Source of the DNA: Asparagopsis taxiformis
Lineage: Eukaryota > Rhodophyta > Florideophyceae > Bonnemaisoniales > Bonnemaisoniaceae
Reading direction: 5' to 3'
DNA length: 64,000 bases
NCBI GenBank assembly: GCA_030407315.1
Contig: JALQPE010002070.1
Span: 1 to 64,000 of the forward strand
A model generated the notes under the pieces. It was not told the origin of the DNA, ran no database searches, and saw only the letters and a program-made list of their open reading frames with translations. The translations under genes were made by a program, and so were the position numbers. Below are positions 41,693 to 51,649 of this stretch, in pieces. Every line of letters begins with the position of its first letter. Position 1 is the first letter of the stretch.

Positions 41693-43054
41693 TCGACGGA
41701 AATGGACGGGACAATAGTGGGCGAGGAGGTTTCGCGGGAAGAATGGGAGGGGAAGATGTAGAGTGAGCAGCGTCTCACGAGGACGGTGAAGCGTGGCGTT
41801 AGATGCTAAAAAATAGTGCAGCAATGCTTGATGATCATTGGTCGGTCAACACTAAAGAGGGTGGCGCGCAAGGCAGCCTGGACGGGTCGGGGCGTAATAT
41901 TTCAAGTTGGGCACGCGTGGCAGCACTCGCACGCGAATCACGACTAGTGATGGGCAATGATTTCAAATCAAATCTATGTTAATTTTTTCGACCTATCGCA
42001 ACATATCTGGATAGCAGATTTGGCCAGATTGTTCAGAATCTTTGCCGCCAAGATTTGTTTATAGCAAACTTTTCCTACGTTACCGTCGCTGCTCGTCACT
42101 GAGCCGTGCGCGCGCGCGCGCGCTCGCTCCCCCCCTGTTCTATGATGAAAGTCACAGGCCTTGTTGTGTACCGAACACGATCCGTGGATGAGAAATTTTC
42201 AAAATTGCATTCGGGCATCAAATTACCCTTTTTGTTTTGCAATTAGCAATTATAACGACTCGGCTGCAAATCGCTGCCGCTGAGCGGCAATCGGCAGCCG
42301 ATCGTCGTAACGTTTGAAAGGTCAAGCGATTGAAACGGCTAGCTAGTCGACTGCAGCAATTAATGAGGCTTTCCGGCAGGTGGAAATATCTGCATACAGG
42401 GAGCAGATGGTACATGTTTTCTAAATCCGTCTGTCGGCAACTTGGGTGCGGGACACCAACGTGCGCATAACGGCCACGTACCTCGAGATGCTCGGCTAAA
42501 ACAATGGTCTGCGCATGCTGGTTTGTCAGTTATCGGCCCATATTTTCAGCCAATCACAGTCGCGAATGGATGCAACAACCAATGTCGTGCAGACAAGTGC
42601 ACAGATACAGAGTGTACACTTGCTCAAGTTATGAAGGTATGGCGCGCCGCGCGGAAAAGTGGGTCGCTGGAGCGTGTGTATGCGATTTTTTCAAGTGCCA
42701 TGTCAACGTGGAAACGGTTGGGTGGATCGTGCGCAACAGCAAAACAACGGATGGCACAAATCGTACTGCAATCAGACCAGACACTTTGCACCCTTCCATT
42801 GGCCAGCATATCTGCTCACCTCCATTCATTCGTTGCGTCATCAAACGATCGAAAAATAATGGAAAAACTAGGCAAGCTTGCGCACATGCTAACGCTCACA
42901 TTCACCATTGCACCATTGTCACCAACGATTGCCAACACTCAAACACCGGTCCAGTCGTTCGTCCAAGCCCTAACTTCGACATCACTTGTGCGCCCAACGA
43001 TCCCTCGGCTACAATCTCCTCGCCATCCGTTCCCATCGCTTCAATACTATCATC
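41693..43054. other. Intergenic region with GC dinucleotide run
   Basis: 1.36 kb upstream of both the low-complexity gene and squalene synthase. A GCGCGC run lies at about 42108-42123. Several overlapping ORFs at 42440-43130 lack homology and conflict with one another, so I do not call them genes. Confidence 0.5.
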
Positions 43055-44512
43055 ATGCCCTTGATGAAGGAAATCATGGCCGCCGGCTACCGTCCAGCCG
43101 AGGTTATTGCTCTCCTTCGTTACAAACGTAAATCCGACCGCGCACGTGCCGTAATGAACCATTCCCTCGACCGTGATTGGCAATTCGCCTATGGATCCCT
43201 TTGCGCCGTTTCTCGTTCTTTCGCCCTAGTCATCATGGAGCTCAAACCGCAACTCCGCCATCCGATTTGCGTTTTCTATCTCGTTCTCCGCGCCCTAGAC
43301 ACCGTGGAAGATGACACCACCCAACCCTCTCAACTTCGAGCTCAAATTTGCACCCAATTCCATAACTTCCTCTCCGTTACCGACGACCAAACCCCATGGT
43401 CCACATCGCAATTCGGTAAAGATGCCGAACTACAACTCTTACAAAATTTCCCAACTGTCATCAAGTGCTACAACTCGCTCGCTCCAGAGTATAGAGCCAT
43501 TATTAGCGACATCACAAAGCGAATGGGTGCCGGAATGGCAGAGCACATCGAGGACGTTTGCTGTGACACTATTGCTGATTACGACCAATACTGTCACTAC
43601 GTTGCCGGTCTAGTTGGGCTCGGCCTCTCCGATATTTTCGCTGTCTCTGGTCGCGAGGATCCCGCATTCTCGCAACGCACTCATCTAAGTAACTCCATGG
43701 GTCTCTTCCTCCAGAAAACCAATATCATCCGCGATTATCTCGAGGATATTGAGGAAGGTCGCACCTTTTGGCCTCATGAAATATGGAGCATGTACGGAAA
43801 CCATCTCGAGGACTTCAAGGATCCTGCCAATCGCAAGTTTTCGCTTGCAGTCCTCAATCACATGGTTACAGATGCGCTTCGACATGTTCCAGATTGCATT
43901 GAGTACATGAGCTATGTACAAACCGAAGATGTATTCAACTTTGTAGCCATCCCGCAAGTCATGGCTATTGCCACACTTGCCGAGTGTTATAACAATGGAC
44001 GGATCTTTGAAGGCATTGTCAAGATCCGCCGCTCCCAAACTGCTCAGCTCGTTCTGCAAACCAAAACCATGGACGCATTATACAAGGTTTTCTTCGACTA
44101 TGCTCGCAATATGCTTCATGCCGTTGAGCCACATGATCCCAATGCTGAAAAGACACGCGAGCTTCTCAACCAAATCATTGACATTTGCCTGCCACATGTG
44201 CCCGCCGCTCCAAATCTGGTCATCCCCAATGTCATCAGCATCATTTGCTTCTGCACACTGAGCAGCTACGTGCTCAAGAGACGTCAAGATCACTTTGATG
44301 GCGCTGTGTTCACGTGGCGTTCAGCCGGAGGTATCATGGAACCACTGGATATGTTAGCGATTGCTTCATTGTTTTTGGTTTGTATCTACATGTTTGGTTT
44401 TTTCCTCCTTCCATATTTTTCGAAACTGCAACTGGAAGAGGTTCGCCAGTTGAAGAGTACAGCTCGTGCGCCGCGCAACCCACCACCGACTGTTGTCACT
44501 CTCGAGGGATAA
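43055..44512 (+). CDS. FDFT1/ERG9: Squalene synthase (farnesyl-diphosphate farnesyltransferase)
   Basis: A 485-residue enzyme that joins two farnesyl diphosphates head to head through presqualene diphosphate to squalene, with NADPH, at the ER membrane. This is the first committed step to sterols. Both aspartate-rich motifs are present, DTVEDD (82-87) and DYLED (227-231), as are SRSFALVI near 53 and the QKTNIIRD block. The C-terminus has hydrophobic segments (near 395-415 and 445-465) that anchor it in the ER. The protein is longer than the usual 410-420 residues because of the extended C-terminal anchor and tail. The ATG at 43055 starts the first helix; the upstream frame has no ATG in reach. 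Confidence 0.95.
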   Translation: MPLMKEIMAAGYRPAEVIALLRYKRKSDRARAVMNHSLDRDWQFAYGSLCAVSRSFALVIMELKPQLRHPICVFYLVLRALDTVEDDTTQPSQLRAQICTQFHNFLSVTDDQTPWSTSQFGKDAELQLLQNFPTVIKCYNSLAPEYRAIISDITKRMGAGMAEHIEDVCCDTIADYDQYCHYVAGLVGLGLSDIFAVSGREDPAFSQRTHLSNSMGLFLQKTNIIRDYLEDIEEGRTFWPHEIWSMYGNHLEDFKDPANRKFSLAVLNHMVTDALRHVPDCIEYMSYVQTEDVFNFVAIPQVMAIATLAECYNNGRIFEGIVKIRRSQTAQLVLQTKTMDALYKVFFDYARNMLHAVEPHDPNAEKTRELLNQIIDICLPHVPAAPNLVIPNVISIICFCTLSSYVLKRRQDHFDGAVFTWRSAGGIMEPLDMLAIASLFLVCIYMFGFFLLPYFSKLQLEEVRQLKSTARAPRNPPPTVVTLEG

Positions 44513-44925
44513 TGGCTGTGCATTGTTGTGTTGTTGCACTCTCATTTCCTATGCTCAGCTATTTGCGTGTGACCATGCACTTGCAACAACACCATAGCAA
44601 CATAATGTAACCCTGGCTGGGAGCGCTGGCCAGCATGTGCGAGCAGGTCAAGTACAAGCATTTTGGGGTTGGCAGTTGATAGAGTCTTAACATATGAACG
44701 ACTGCTTGATCGAGACGTGAGGTTCTAGCATCTTCCCCTGCACAAAACGGCATATTTTCCATCATACTCTAGGCCGACATCTCTACTAGCGATGTACGAG
44801 CTAGCCGACTCTAATGGGCTAGGTAGCATCGCACGTTTGTAACACTTTTTCGAAGTTTCGTTGCTTCCCAGTCTTGTCAATACTATTCCATCATTTTCAA
44901 TTAATAGGTTCCCGAAAGAAAGCAA
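44513..44925. other. Convergent intergenic region
   Basis: 412 bp between squalene synthase and the HisA-type gene, both ending here. Nothing notable is seen. Confidence 0.4.
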
Positions 44926-45813
44926 TCACGTTCTAGAAGAAACTTGTTGAGACCTTTGCCATGCGACTGCATCGTCATAGCGAATATTGCCGCCGAATAG
45001 ATCGAGCGCAGATCCAATCGTCACGTCTACCAAACCCCTGCCAACATGTTTCGCTTCGTCCATATCAGCGAGTGAACGCACACCGCCTGCATACGTGACT
45101 GGTACAGTAGCCCATTGTGCCAACAATTCAACTAGTTCAAAGTCTACACCACATTTCTTCCCTTCCACGTCCACAGCGTGGACTAAAATCTCGTCGCAGC
45201 GATTGCCCAAGCGCTCAAAATTGCGCGCATCCAATGCAAAATCCGTCCATTTCTGCCACCGATCCGTGCAGACCACATACTGCCCATCGCGTTTTCTGCA
45301 ACTAACATCGAGTACTAAACGCTGCTTACCAACGGCTCGTACCATCTCCTCAACGCGCTCCCAACAAATTTCGCCGCCAGTGAAAACGTATGATGTGACG
45401 ATCACATGACTCGCGCCAGCATCTAGATAAGGGGCTGCATTATCTGGCTTTATGCCGCCTCCAATATGCATTCCACCTGGGTAGGCCTCGAGAGCACGAC
45501 GAGCGGGACGCTCATTTCCAGGTCCCAGCATGATGACATGACCGCCGGGTAGATCATCGCGATGATATAAGCTGGCATAATATGCTGGGGAAAGATCTGT
45601 TTCAAAATTGGTCTGTGGACTGCTTTTGTCATCGGTAAGCGTTGCACCGACGATCTGTTTGACTTGGCCGTCATGGATATCTATGCATGGTCTGAAGCGC
45701 ATAACTCTCATTGTGACAGAGTGCGTTTTTGCAGGTCTATGCCTAGCGCCTGACGCTGGAAGAGTACGCCGTAATGAAGGGAAGGCATGCGTGGAAGAAA
45801 CGAAAGCTAGCAT
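44926..45813 (-). CDS. HIS6: ProFAR isomerase of histidine synthesis (HisA/HIS6 type)
   Basis: A 295-residue enzyme of the eukaryotic HIS6/plant HISN3 type. It converts ProFAR to PRFAR in histidine synthesis by an Amadori rearrangement. The (beta/alpha)8 barrel is seen from FRPCIDIHDGQVKQIVG (catalytic first Asp), through GGGIKPDNA and SHVIVTSYVF, to LVLDVSCRKRDGQY and the phosphate-binding VTYAGGVRSLAD and DVTIGSALDLFGG. An N-terminal extension (MLAFVSSTHAFPSLRR) with Phe and Arg fits plastid import. ATG 45813 is the first in frame. No intron. Confidence 0.92.
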   Translation of the reverse strand: MLAFVSSTHAFPSLRRTLPASGARHRPAKTHSVTMRVMRFRPCIDIHDGQVKQIVGATLTDDKSSPQTNFETDLSPAYYASLYHRDDLPGGHVIMLGPGNERPARRALEAYPGGMHIGGGIKPDNAAPYLDAGASHVIVTSYVFTGGEICWERVEEMVRAVGKQRLVLDVSCRKRDGQYVVCTDRWQKWTDFALDARNFERLGNRCDEILVHAVDVEGKKCGVDFELVELLAQWATVPVTYAGGVRSLADMDEAKHVGRGLVDVTIGSALDLFGGNIRYDDAVAWQRSQQVSSRT

Positions 45814-46032
45814 GGTGATGAGCGCAGACAACTGCGGCGAGCAGAGAGCTGAAACGGTTGGGAGGTCAACGCCAATCGGAAAAATTATTTTTCATATCAC
45901 GCGGAAAAATAGTGAAACTTGAAAGCATTCCACTAGTCTGCCTACCTTTCATCAACACTACTCTGAAAACAACAGTGTCATTTTACTATCAGCGAAATCT
46001 CATCATTCGACAGTCATCCAATCGATCTCAAC

Positions 46033-47025
46033 ATGCGAATTCGCGTAAGATCTAGTACCGGTGTTAGCAACCTAACCGCCGACCCTGCATGGTCAATCGC
46101 AGACCTCAAAACGGCTGTTGGAGGTTCCAAACGTACGTCTATTTACACTCAGCAGACTAATCAATGTCTGTTTCAGAGCCAACTGACCCGTTCATTCGCT
46201 TCCAATTCTGTACGATCCTCCCCAAACCTGATAACAGTGCTCTGTGGCTTTCCTCCCAAACCATTGACTGGTACTGACACTGAAAATATCACCAAATACA
46301 TATCCCAGGGAGACACTATAGTCGTCCAGGCAAGTGCACAAACTGCAAATGATGCCAAACCTCCCCAGCCAGCCGCAAGCTCCTCCATTCCTTCCGCGCT
46401 TCCAACCTCCCCGTCAGGCCGTCGCGCTGTCGTTAGAGAGGTACCAGATGACAACTCCTGCCTGTTTCGTTCTGTCAATGGAATTCTCGGCACACCGAAC
46501 GACTCAGTGCGTCCGATGCGACTTATAGTTGCAAACGAAATCAGAGGCAACCCACTTTTGTACAACGAGGCATTTCTTGGGCGCTCGGGCGCATCGTACG
46601 CCCAGTGGATTCTCACAGATAATGCTTGGGGCGGCGCAATTGAGCTCTCCATCCTTTCCCAACATTACAAAGTCGAATTGGCCGCTTTCGATGTCAAGAC
46701 TATGCGCCTAGACCGATATGGTGAGGGAGCTGGATACAGTAAAATCGGTTTCCTTGTCTATGACGGTATCCATTACAATTATGTGGCACTTCCAAACGCG
46801 ATCAACGGTCTTTCTCGCTCCGATATCACCCAGTTCAATACTTCCGACACACAAATCCTGAGCAAGGTACGAGACTTGGTTCAGAAAGCACATAATGACA
46901 AAAAGTTCACTGATACAGCTTCCTTCACTCTCAAATGTGGCCAGTGCGGCACAAAACTGCGCGGTGAAGCCAATGCTTTGGAGCATGCCAAGGCGACAGG
47001 CCATTCAAACTTTGAGGAGAATTAG
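46033..47025 (+). CDS. YOD1/OTU1: OTU-type deubiquitinase, OTU1/YOD1
   Basis: A deubiquitinase that works with p97/Cdc48 in ER-associated degradation. An N-terminal UBX-like domain ends in LCGFPPKPL...ISQGDTIVVQ. The OTU domain has PDDNSCLFRSV (Asp, catalytic Cys143) and DGIHYNYVAL (catalytic His247). A C-terminal C2H2 finger (CGQC...H...H, 301-323) completes the YOD1 order. The UBX part is interrupted by about 35 odd residues (RTSIYTQQTN...NLIT) that contain splice-like signals. A 105-nt intron at 46133-46237 (GTACGT...AACAG) would keep the frame and remove them. The shorter 44-nt choice to 46176 would not keep the frame. The unspliced frame is also open, so the exact N-terminus is uncertain. 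Confidence 0.88.
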   Translation: MRIRVRSSTGVSNLTADPAWSIADLKTAVGGSKRTSIYTQQTNQCLFQSQLTRSFASNSVRSSPNLITVLCGFPPKPLTGTDTENITKYISQGDTIVVQASAQTANDAKPPQPAASSSIPSALPTSPSGRRAVVREVPDDNSCLFRSVNGILGTPNDSVRPMRLIVANEIRGNPLLYNEAFLGRSGASYAQWILTDNAWGGAIELSILSQHYKVELAAFDVKTMRLDRYGEGAGYSKIGFLVYDGIHYNYVALPNAINGLSRSDITQFNTSDTQILSKVRDLVQKAHNDKKFTDTASFTLKCGQCGTKLRGEANALEHAKATGHSNFEEN

Positions 47026-47060
47026 ATTGCGATGGTACCGCCTAATAAACTCCGTACATA

Positions 47061-47852
47061 TTATGTACGTTCAACAATTGCACACCAGTTTTGATGATCG
47101 TAGTACAACTCCACAATTTTCGCACCTGGAACATTGCCTAGCTCTTCTTCAAGCTCACCATCCCGATAAACATGATAGAACCGACGGTGGATCTCTTCTA
47201 TTCCACCGAGAATTTTGTCGCTATCCGCTCCAGCTTTCCGCCTTCGCATATGCCATGGTACAAAAACATCTTGCGTTTCAAAACGTCTACTAAGCATTTT
47301 TGCACCATGATTACCACGTTTGGGTTTTGGTGTCGATGGTCTCTCCAGCGCCCACACATAAATAAGAGCTTGTCCTCCCTTACGAAGAAGCCGCATCGTT
47401 TCCTTCAAAGCATCAATACGACGTTGCTGTGTTGACATGTGATGAACAACCGCTATATTGACCGCTGCATCAAAGCAGCCGTCGCGAAACGGCATAAAGC
47501 GAGCATCTGCAACTCCAGCATCAAATTTGTTGACACAATCAGTATCAGCAGGAACTTGTGCATTTGCAATATGCACAAGCGGTGCACATCGATCTGTACC
47601 AATAGCGAAGAGATTGTTGGGAGATTTCTGAGCCACTATGAGATACTTTCCATTTCCACAACCAACATCTGCTACAAGAGAATGTGCAGGTAGAGATGAT
47701 AGAAACGCATCTACACGCGGCCATGGCGCATAGCGAGTTGCGGCAAAGTGAGGCGCAATTTCATCGTACACGTCATGTACATGCTCGCTTTCATATTGTG
47801 CCGCATGTCCCGTCGGAGGATTTGGTGCCGGAGCGGGATCCATCGAACGCAT
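47061..47852 (-). CDS. TRM9: tRNA wobble-uridine methyltransferase, Trm9/ALKBH8 type
   Basis: A 263-residue SAM-dependent class I methyltransferase. It carries the features of Trm9, which with Trm112 methylates carboxymethyluridine at the wobble position of some tRNAs: [20 protein letters not shown] at the N-terminus, SAM motif [11 protein letters not shown], the block [23 protein letters not shown], and the C-terminal [14 protein letters not shown] and NWCAIVER. It lacks the RRM and AlkB domains of animal ALKBH8. The ATG at 47852 is the first in frame and lies 251 bp from the divergent LSm3 start, suggesting a shared promoter. Confidence 0.9.
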   Translation of the reverse strand: MRSMDPAPAPNPPTGHAAQYESEHVHDVYDEIAPHFAATRYAPWPRVDAFLSSLPAHSLVADVGCGNGKYLIVAQKSPNNLFAIGTDRCAPLVHIANAQVPADTDCVNKFDAGVADARFMPFRDGCFDAAVNIAVVHHMSTQQRRIDALKETMRLLRKGGQALIYVWALERPSTPKPKRGNHGAKMLSRRFETQDVFVPWHMRRRKAGADSDKILGGIEEIHRRFYHVYRDGELEEELGNVPGAKIVELYYDHQNWCAIVERT

Positions 47853-48103
47853 GTGACTGCGGCACCGAGCACAAGTCGCCACAGAAGTCGTGCGCTGGAG
47901 AAGACTTGGTGGTTGACACGCTTCGATCAGAAGTGCACGTGTATGTGCGCTCTAAATTTAACCACTTTATAGGCAGTACATTTGTACCCAAATTTCAACC
48001 TATTTTTGAAGTTGCTGTGTTCATCGCCATCGCTGCCGACAACCCCGATTTTTTTGTCTTGGTCTCAAACATTCATCTGGCGAAACACTCCAATCCAATT
48101 GGC

Positions 48104-48463
48104 ATGGCGGGAACAGCGGTGGAACAACCACTGGATCTAGTGCGACTTGCTTTGGACGAGACCATTCGAGTCAAAATGCGTGGTGACAGAGAATTGCGCG
48201 GCAAGTTACATGTAAGCTCGTCAGCACATATACGATTCAATGCTATACTCACTCAGACCACGGTATCTAACACATGCTCCCGTCAGGCTTTTGATCAGCA
48301 TTTGAACATGATTCTAGGCGATGTCGAAGAGACAGTGACTTCTTCTGAAGTAGATCAAGAAACATACGAGGAAATCATCAAAACGTCACGAAGGAACATT
48401 CCAATGTTATTCGTAAGAGGCGATTGTGTCATTCTGATATCACCGCCGCTCCGAACAGTGTGA
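48104..48463 (+). CDS. LSM3: U6 snRNA-associated Sm-like protein LSm3
   Basis: Two exons, 48104-48211 and 48287-48463, with a 75-bp phase-0 intron (GTAAGC, CTAAC branch-like motif, CGTCAG), encode 94 residues, the normal LSm3 length. The Sm1 motif ([27 protein letters not shown]) is split from the rest of the fold ([16 protein letters not shown]) at a conserved place, and Sm2 is [15 protein letters not shown]. LSm3 is part of the LSm2-8 ring on U6 snRNA and the LSm1-7 ring in mRNA decay. The gene is so short that a longer upstream reading frame (from 47684) hides it. Confidence 0.95.
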   Translation: MAGTAVEQPLDLVRLALDETIRVKMRGDRELRGKLHVSSSAHIRFNAILTQTTVSNTCSRQAFDQHLNMILGDVEETVTSSEVDQETYEEIIKTSRRNIPMLFVRGDCVILISPPLRTV

Positions 48464-48504
48464 ATATTGCAAACCGCATTCTCTACACGTTTACTTCATT
48501 CACA

Positions 48505-49836
48505 TTAGTTCAAAATAGTTATACCTGCCTTTGTTTCACTAGTAATCTTCAGCCGCTCAGCGAGCGCAATTTGTTCACTATTTCCGCGTGCTCTCTCGAC
48601 GTTTGATAACACCTCTCTGGCTGCAACTGTGAAGCTAGAACTATCCTGGCCGAGCGACCAAGAGACAAGATACCCGATTTTCCGTACGCGCACTTTGAGC
48701 AGCCTCCGCGCAGGAGCATCACACGTCTGTGACAGCGCACTGCTAAAGATTCGCTGGCAGTTGAAGAGCGCACGAGAAACCCAATCGCTGCAACCCGACA
48801 GAACAGCGCTTGCATCATTGAGAATTTCAATGGCGATAATCCCGGAACCAGATACATTTGCTATTCTTTCTTTCGAGCGAAGACATGCCTCAGTTGTGCA
48901 CGAAAATCGTTCGTCTTCTGATAGAACTGCTGAACATTGCCATATCTTGTTTGCAACTTGTATTACATCAGCGTTCCATTCCCCGTTGTAGAGGCGTAGT
49001 ACAAAGCAGTGGGCGGCTATCACTTCAACGACATTGTGTATGACTAGAGCAGATGCTTTCCGTCGCGGCACGTTTAATGGGACAATCAGGTCTTCACTTT
49101 TTGGGAGCGGGGGAAGTTTTTCATGTAAAGAATCAATGCTGTCAGTTTGTTCAACAACCCACCATGGAGTCCATACAGAAAGCACCTTGTGTACACGACC
49201 ATCGTTGAGTTTGTTCTCAAAGTCTCGTACCAACTGTTGAGGCATGCGAGACAATATCTGCTCATAACTTAAGTCCATTTCTTCCATATCTTCGGTAAGT
49301 TGTTCCAAACTAGCAGCTATATCAATGGTATTCTCTGTTGAGTCTCGATGAGATGGTGCACGGGTTCCTGTTGGGGCGGTTTCAGGTTTGAGGGGCGGGG
49401 GAGTTTGTTCCTCTGCTGGAAAGGATGAGGACCGAGCAGCCTCTTCCATTCCACTGTTCAACAGAGAGAACAAGGCTTGCTTTCCGTCTTCATCCAATGA
49501 TGTCATAAGCTGTTGGAGCAAATGTACCGCTTCTTCATCATCATTGGTATCATCTTCGTCATCAAGGGAGGATAACAACTCAACTTCAGTTGGGGCTTTG
49601 AAATCATCGTCTCGTCTGAAGTCTGCAAGGATGCGATTGAAATCTGAACGTTCATGGCTGGTTACTTTCACTCCCTTCAAATGCTCAGTTGAAGCTTTTG
49701 CAAATTGCGCAACGCACTCTGTCGAATGCGTTTGGTAACAAACAACAGAACAATAGGTTATGGTACAACGTGGACATTTATAAGGAGCAGGTTTGTTGCA
49801 ATTTTCAACTTGGCAGAAAGACTGGGGCGGCTGCAT
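48505..49836 (-). CDS. ZNHIT2: HIT-type zinc finger protein, ZNHIT2-like
   Basis: A 443-residue protein. Residues 8-41 form a HIT zinc finger with seven Cys and one His (C8, C13, C21, C24, C29, C33, H37, C41; NKPAPYKCPRCTITYCSVVCY). An acidic region follows. The block VLSVWTPWWV near residue 245 matches the W-x-PWW signature of ZNHIT2, a cofactor that links the R2TP/RUVBL chaperone complex to U5 snRNP assembly. The C-terminus is alpha-helical and typical in length. ATG 49836 begins just before the finger; longer upstream frame sequence is less plausible. Confidence 0.85.
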   Translation of the reverse strand: MQPPQSFCQVENCNKPAPYKCPRCTITYCSVVCYQTHSTECVAQFAKASTEHLKGVKVTSHERSDFNRILADFRRDDDFKAPTEVELLSSLDDEDDTNDDEEAVHLLQQLMTSLDEDGKQALFSLLNSGMEEAARSSSFPAEEQTPPPLKPETAPTGTRAPSHRDSTENTIDIAASLEQLTEDMEEMDLSYEQILSRMPQQLVRDFENKLNDGRVHKVLSVWTPWWVVEQTDSIDSLHEKLPPLPKSEDLIVPLNVPRRKASALVIHNVVEVIAAHCFVLRLYNGEWNADVIQVANKIWQCSAVLSEDERFSCTTEACLRSKERIANVSGSGIIAIEILNDASAVLSGCSDWVSRALFNCQRIFSSALSQTCDAPARRLLKVRVRKIGYLVSWSLGQDSSSFTVAAREVLSNVERARGNSEQIALAERLKITSETKAGITILN

Positions 49837-50232
49837 CTGCAAGAATGGACACAGACTCGATCGTAGTTTCCGCGGTCTGGTCTGAGTTTGGTACCGCGGT
49901 GACGAAAAGACCCTAGCAATTGGACACGTGTTATTGAATTGCGGAAAATCTAGGACAATCACTAAATGCTTTCATAAGTATGCCTAAAATTATACATCCA
50001 TTTGTAAGTTGGTACAAAATCTCCACTTGAATTCCCGAATCTCGAATGGCCCGTCGTGAAGAAAAAAAAATGACAGTCAAGTCAGCAGTGAGATGCGCTA
50101 CGTTTCTCTGTTGCGAAATGTCGTATCTCAGAAATATAAATAGTCTCGACTAAAGTCCAGCTTACGCAATGCTACTCACCAGCTAGTGTCGTCTCCTTGA
50201 ACTACTCAAGTAAATCGGTATACTTCACAACA
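49837..50232. promoter_or_regulatory. Divergent intergenic region
   Basis: About 395 bp between ZNHIT2 and the epimerase gene. It has an A-run at 50061-50069 and no gene. Confidence 0.4.
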
Positions 50233-51379
50233 ATGCCTTCTTCCAAACCGCCGATACAAATATCTGGCCACACTTCCGATGGCGATTACGTTAAGACCAT
50301 CCATTTAACTGGTCCAGATGGTATGACCGCATCCATTCTCACTCTGGGAGCGCGTCTTGTTGATCTGCGCATGCCGGACGGTCGCCCTCTCGTGCTTCCA
50401 CTCACCTCTCTGAACGATGTTCAATCCGACGATGCATACATCGGCGTCGTTGTCGGACGTACCGCCAATCGAGTCCGCAACGGTCTACTGACAGCTGACG
50501 ATCGAATCGCTACCAATTCGTTTCTGGAGAAGAATGAGAACAACGTCAACCATATTCATGGAGGTAGACGTGGATGGGATAAAAAGATATTCTCCGTCCG
50601 TTCGCAGCAACCGAATGAAGTACACTTGGTATTGCACTCGCCGGATTATGATCAGGGCTACCCCTCTGCAGTTGAAGTTTCAGTCCATTATAATTTGAAG
50701 GGGGCCGGCCAGTTTTCTGTCGTGCTTTCAACGAAGAATACGGGCAGCGCGCCTACAGTTACAAATATGACAGTAAGTGGTTCGTGTTTTGAAACGCTGT
50801 TATGTTCAGCAAGCAATTATGCCCAATCGGCCGTGACCTGACTAATACTGTTATGTTTTGCCGCCAAAGATGCATCCATACTTCGATCTGACATGTCAGG
50901 GTGGCCGTGTCAAAGATTCAGTATTCGATTATCACGTCGAAGCACCCCATGGTTCAAAGTATCTCGTGTTAGATGATACCAATGTTCCAACGGGGGAAGT
51001 GGCCAGTGTTGCGGGTACACGCTTTGATTTTCGGCAAGGAAGGAAAATACATGAAGGATCAGGGCCATTCAGTGGATACGATCAATTTTTTGTGATCCGA
51101 CATGATGCCAATCGCGACCGATGTTTGCAGTCTATTGCGAAAATTTCAGTTGGAGCGGTAGAAATGGAAGTGATCAGTGACCAAGATGGTTTCCAAATGT
51201 ACACATCAAATGGATTCGATGGATCCGGACCTGGAAACTTCCAGCAGTACGGTAGTATAGCTATCGAGCCAAGCGGTTTTATTGATGCTGGAAACAACGT
51301 TAATTTCCCAACAATCACTCTTGAATCAAATGAAACAAGGAGGCAGACGATCATCTACAAGTTTCGTACAGTGGACTAG
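50233..51379 (+). CDS. GALM: Aldose 1-epimerase (galactose mutarotase)
   Basis: Exons 50233-50772 and 50870-51379, with a 97-bp phase-0 intron (GTAAGT, CTAAT motif, CAAAG acceptor), give 349 residues. The enzyme interconverts alpha and beta anomers of hexoses such as galactose and glucose. The first conserved His lies in HIHGGRRGWDKK, the catalytic acid His in TMHPYFDL just after the intron, and the general-base Glu in SIAIEPSGFIDA. The ATG lies in ACAACAATGCC. In red algae galactose metabolism feeds floridoside and galactan synthesis; a link here is inference. Confidence 0.92.
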
Positions 51380-51649
51380 TCACGATGGCTCAACGCAAGT
51401 TATGCACAACACGCAATTCGAGGACCCTGCGTTAGCAGCACAATTATTTCCTATGGTACTACGTGGGTGCACAGCTCGTCAAGCTAAATGCCAAATTAGT
51501 TGCTTGAGAAGAAGAAAAGTCAGAAGATTGTAATTTGTGATCCAAGCGGGGCGCTGTTGCATCTCGTACCCACGCAAGTTTTTTCACTAGCTCAATTTCT
51601 GTGAACAAACATTGGGTAGCTCACAGGGAACAACACGCAGCAGGTTGTG
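51380..51649. other. Short convergent intergenic region
   Basis: 270 bp, no feature seen. Confidence 0.4.

Noticed and set aside
42442..43131. Overlapping ORFs upstream of squalene synthase
   Set aside because: No homology, mutually conflicting frames and no conserved start; more likely promoter and 5' UTR.
47684..48463. 259-codon ORF covering the LSm3 gene
   Set aside because: The N-terminal part is antisense to Trm9. Only the spliced 94-residue LSm3 model fits the family.
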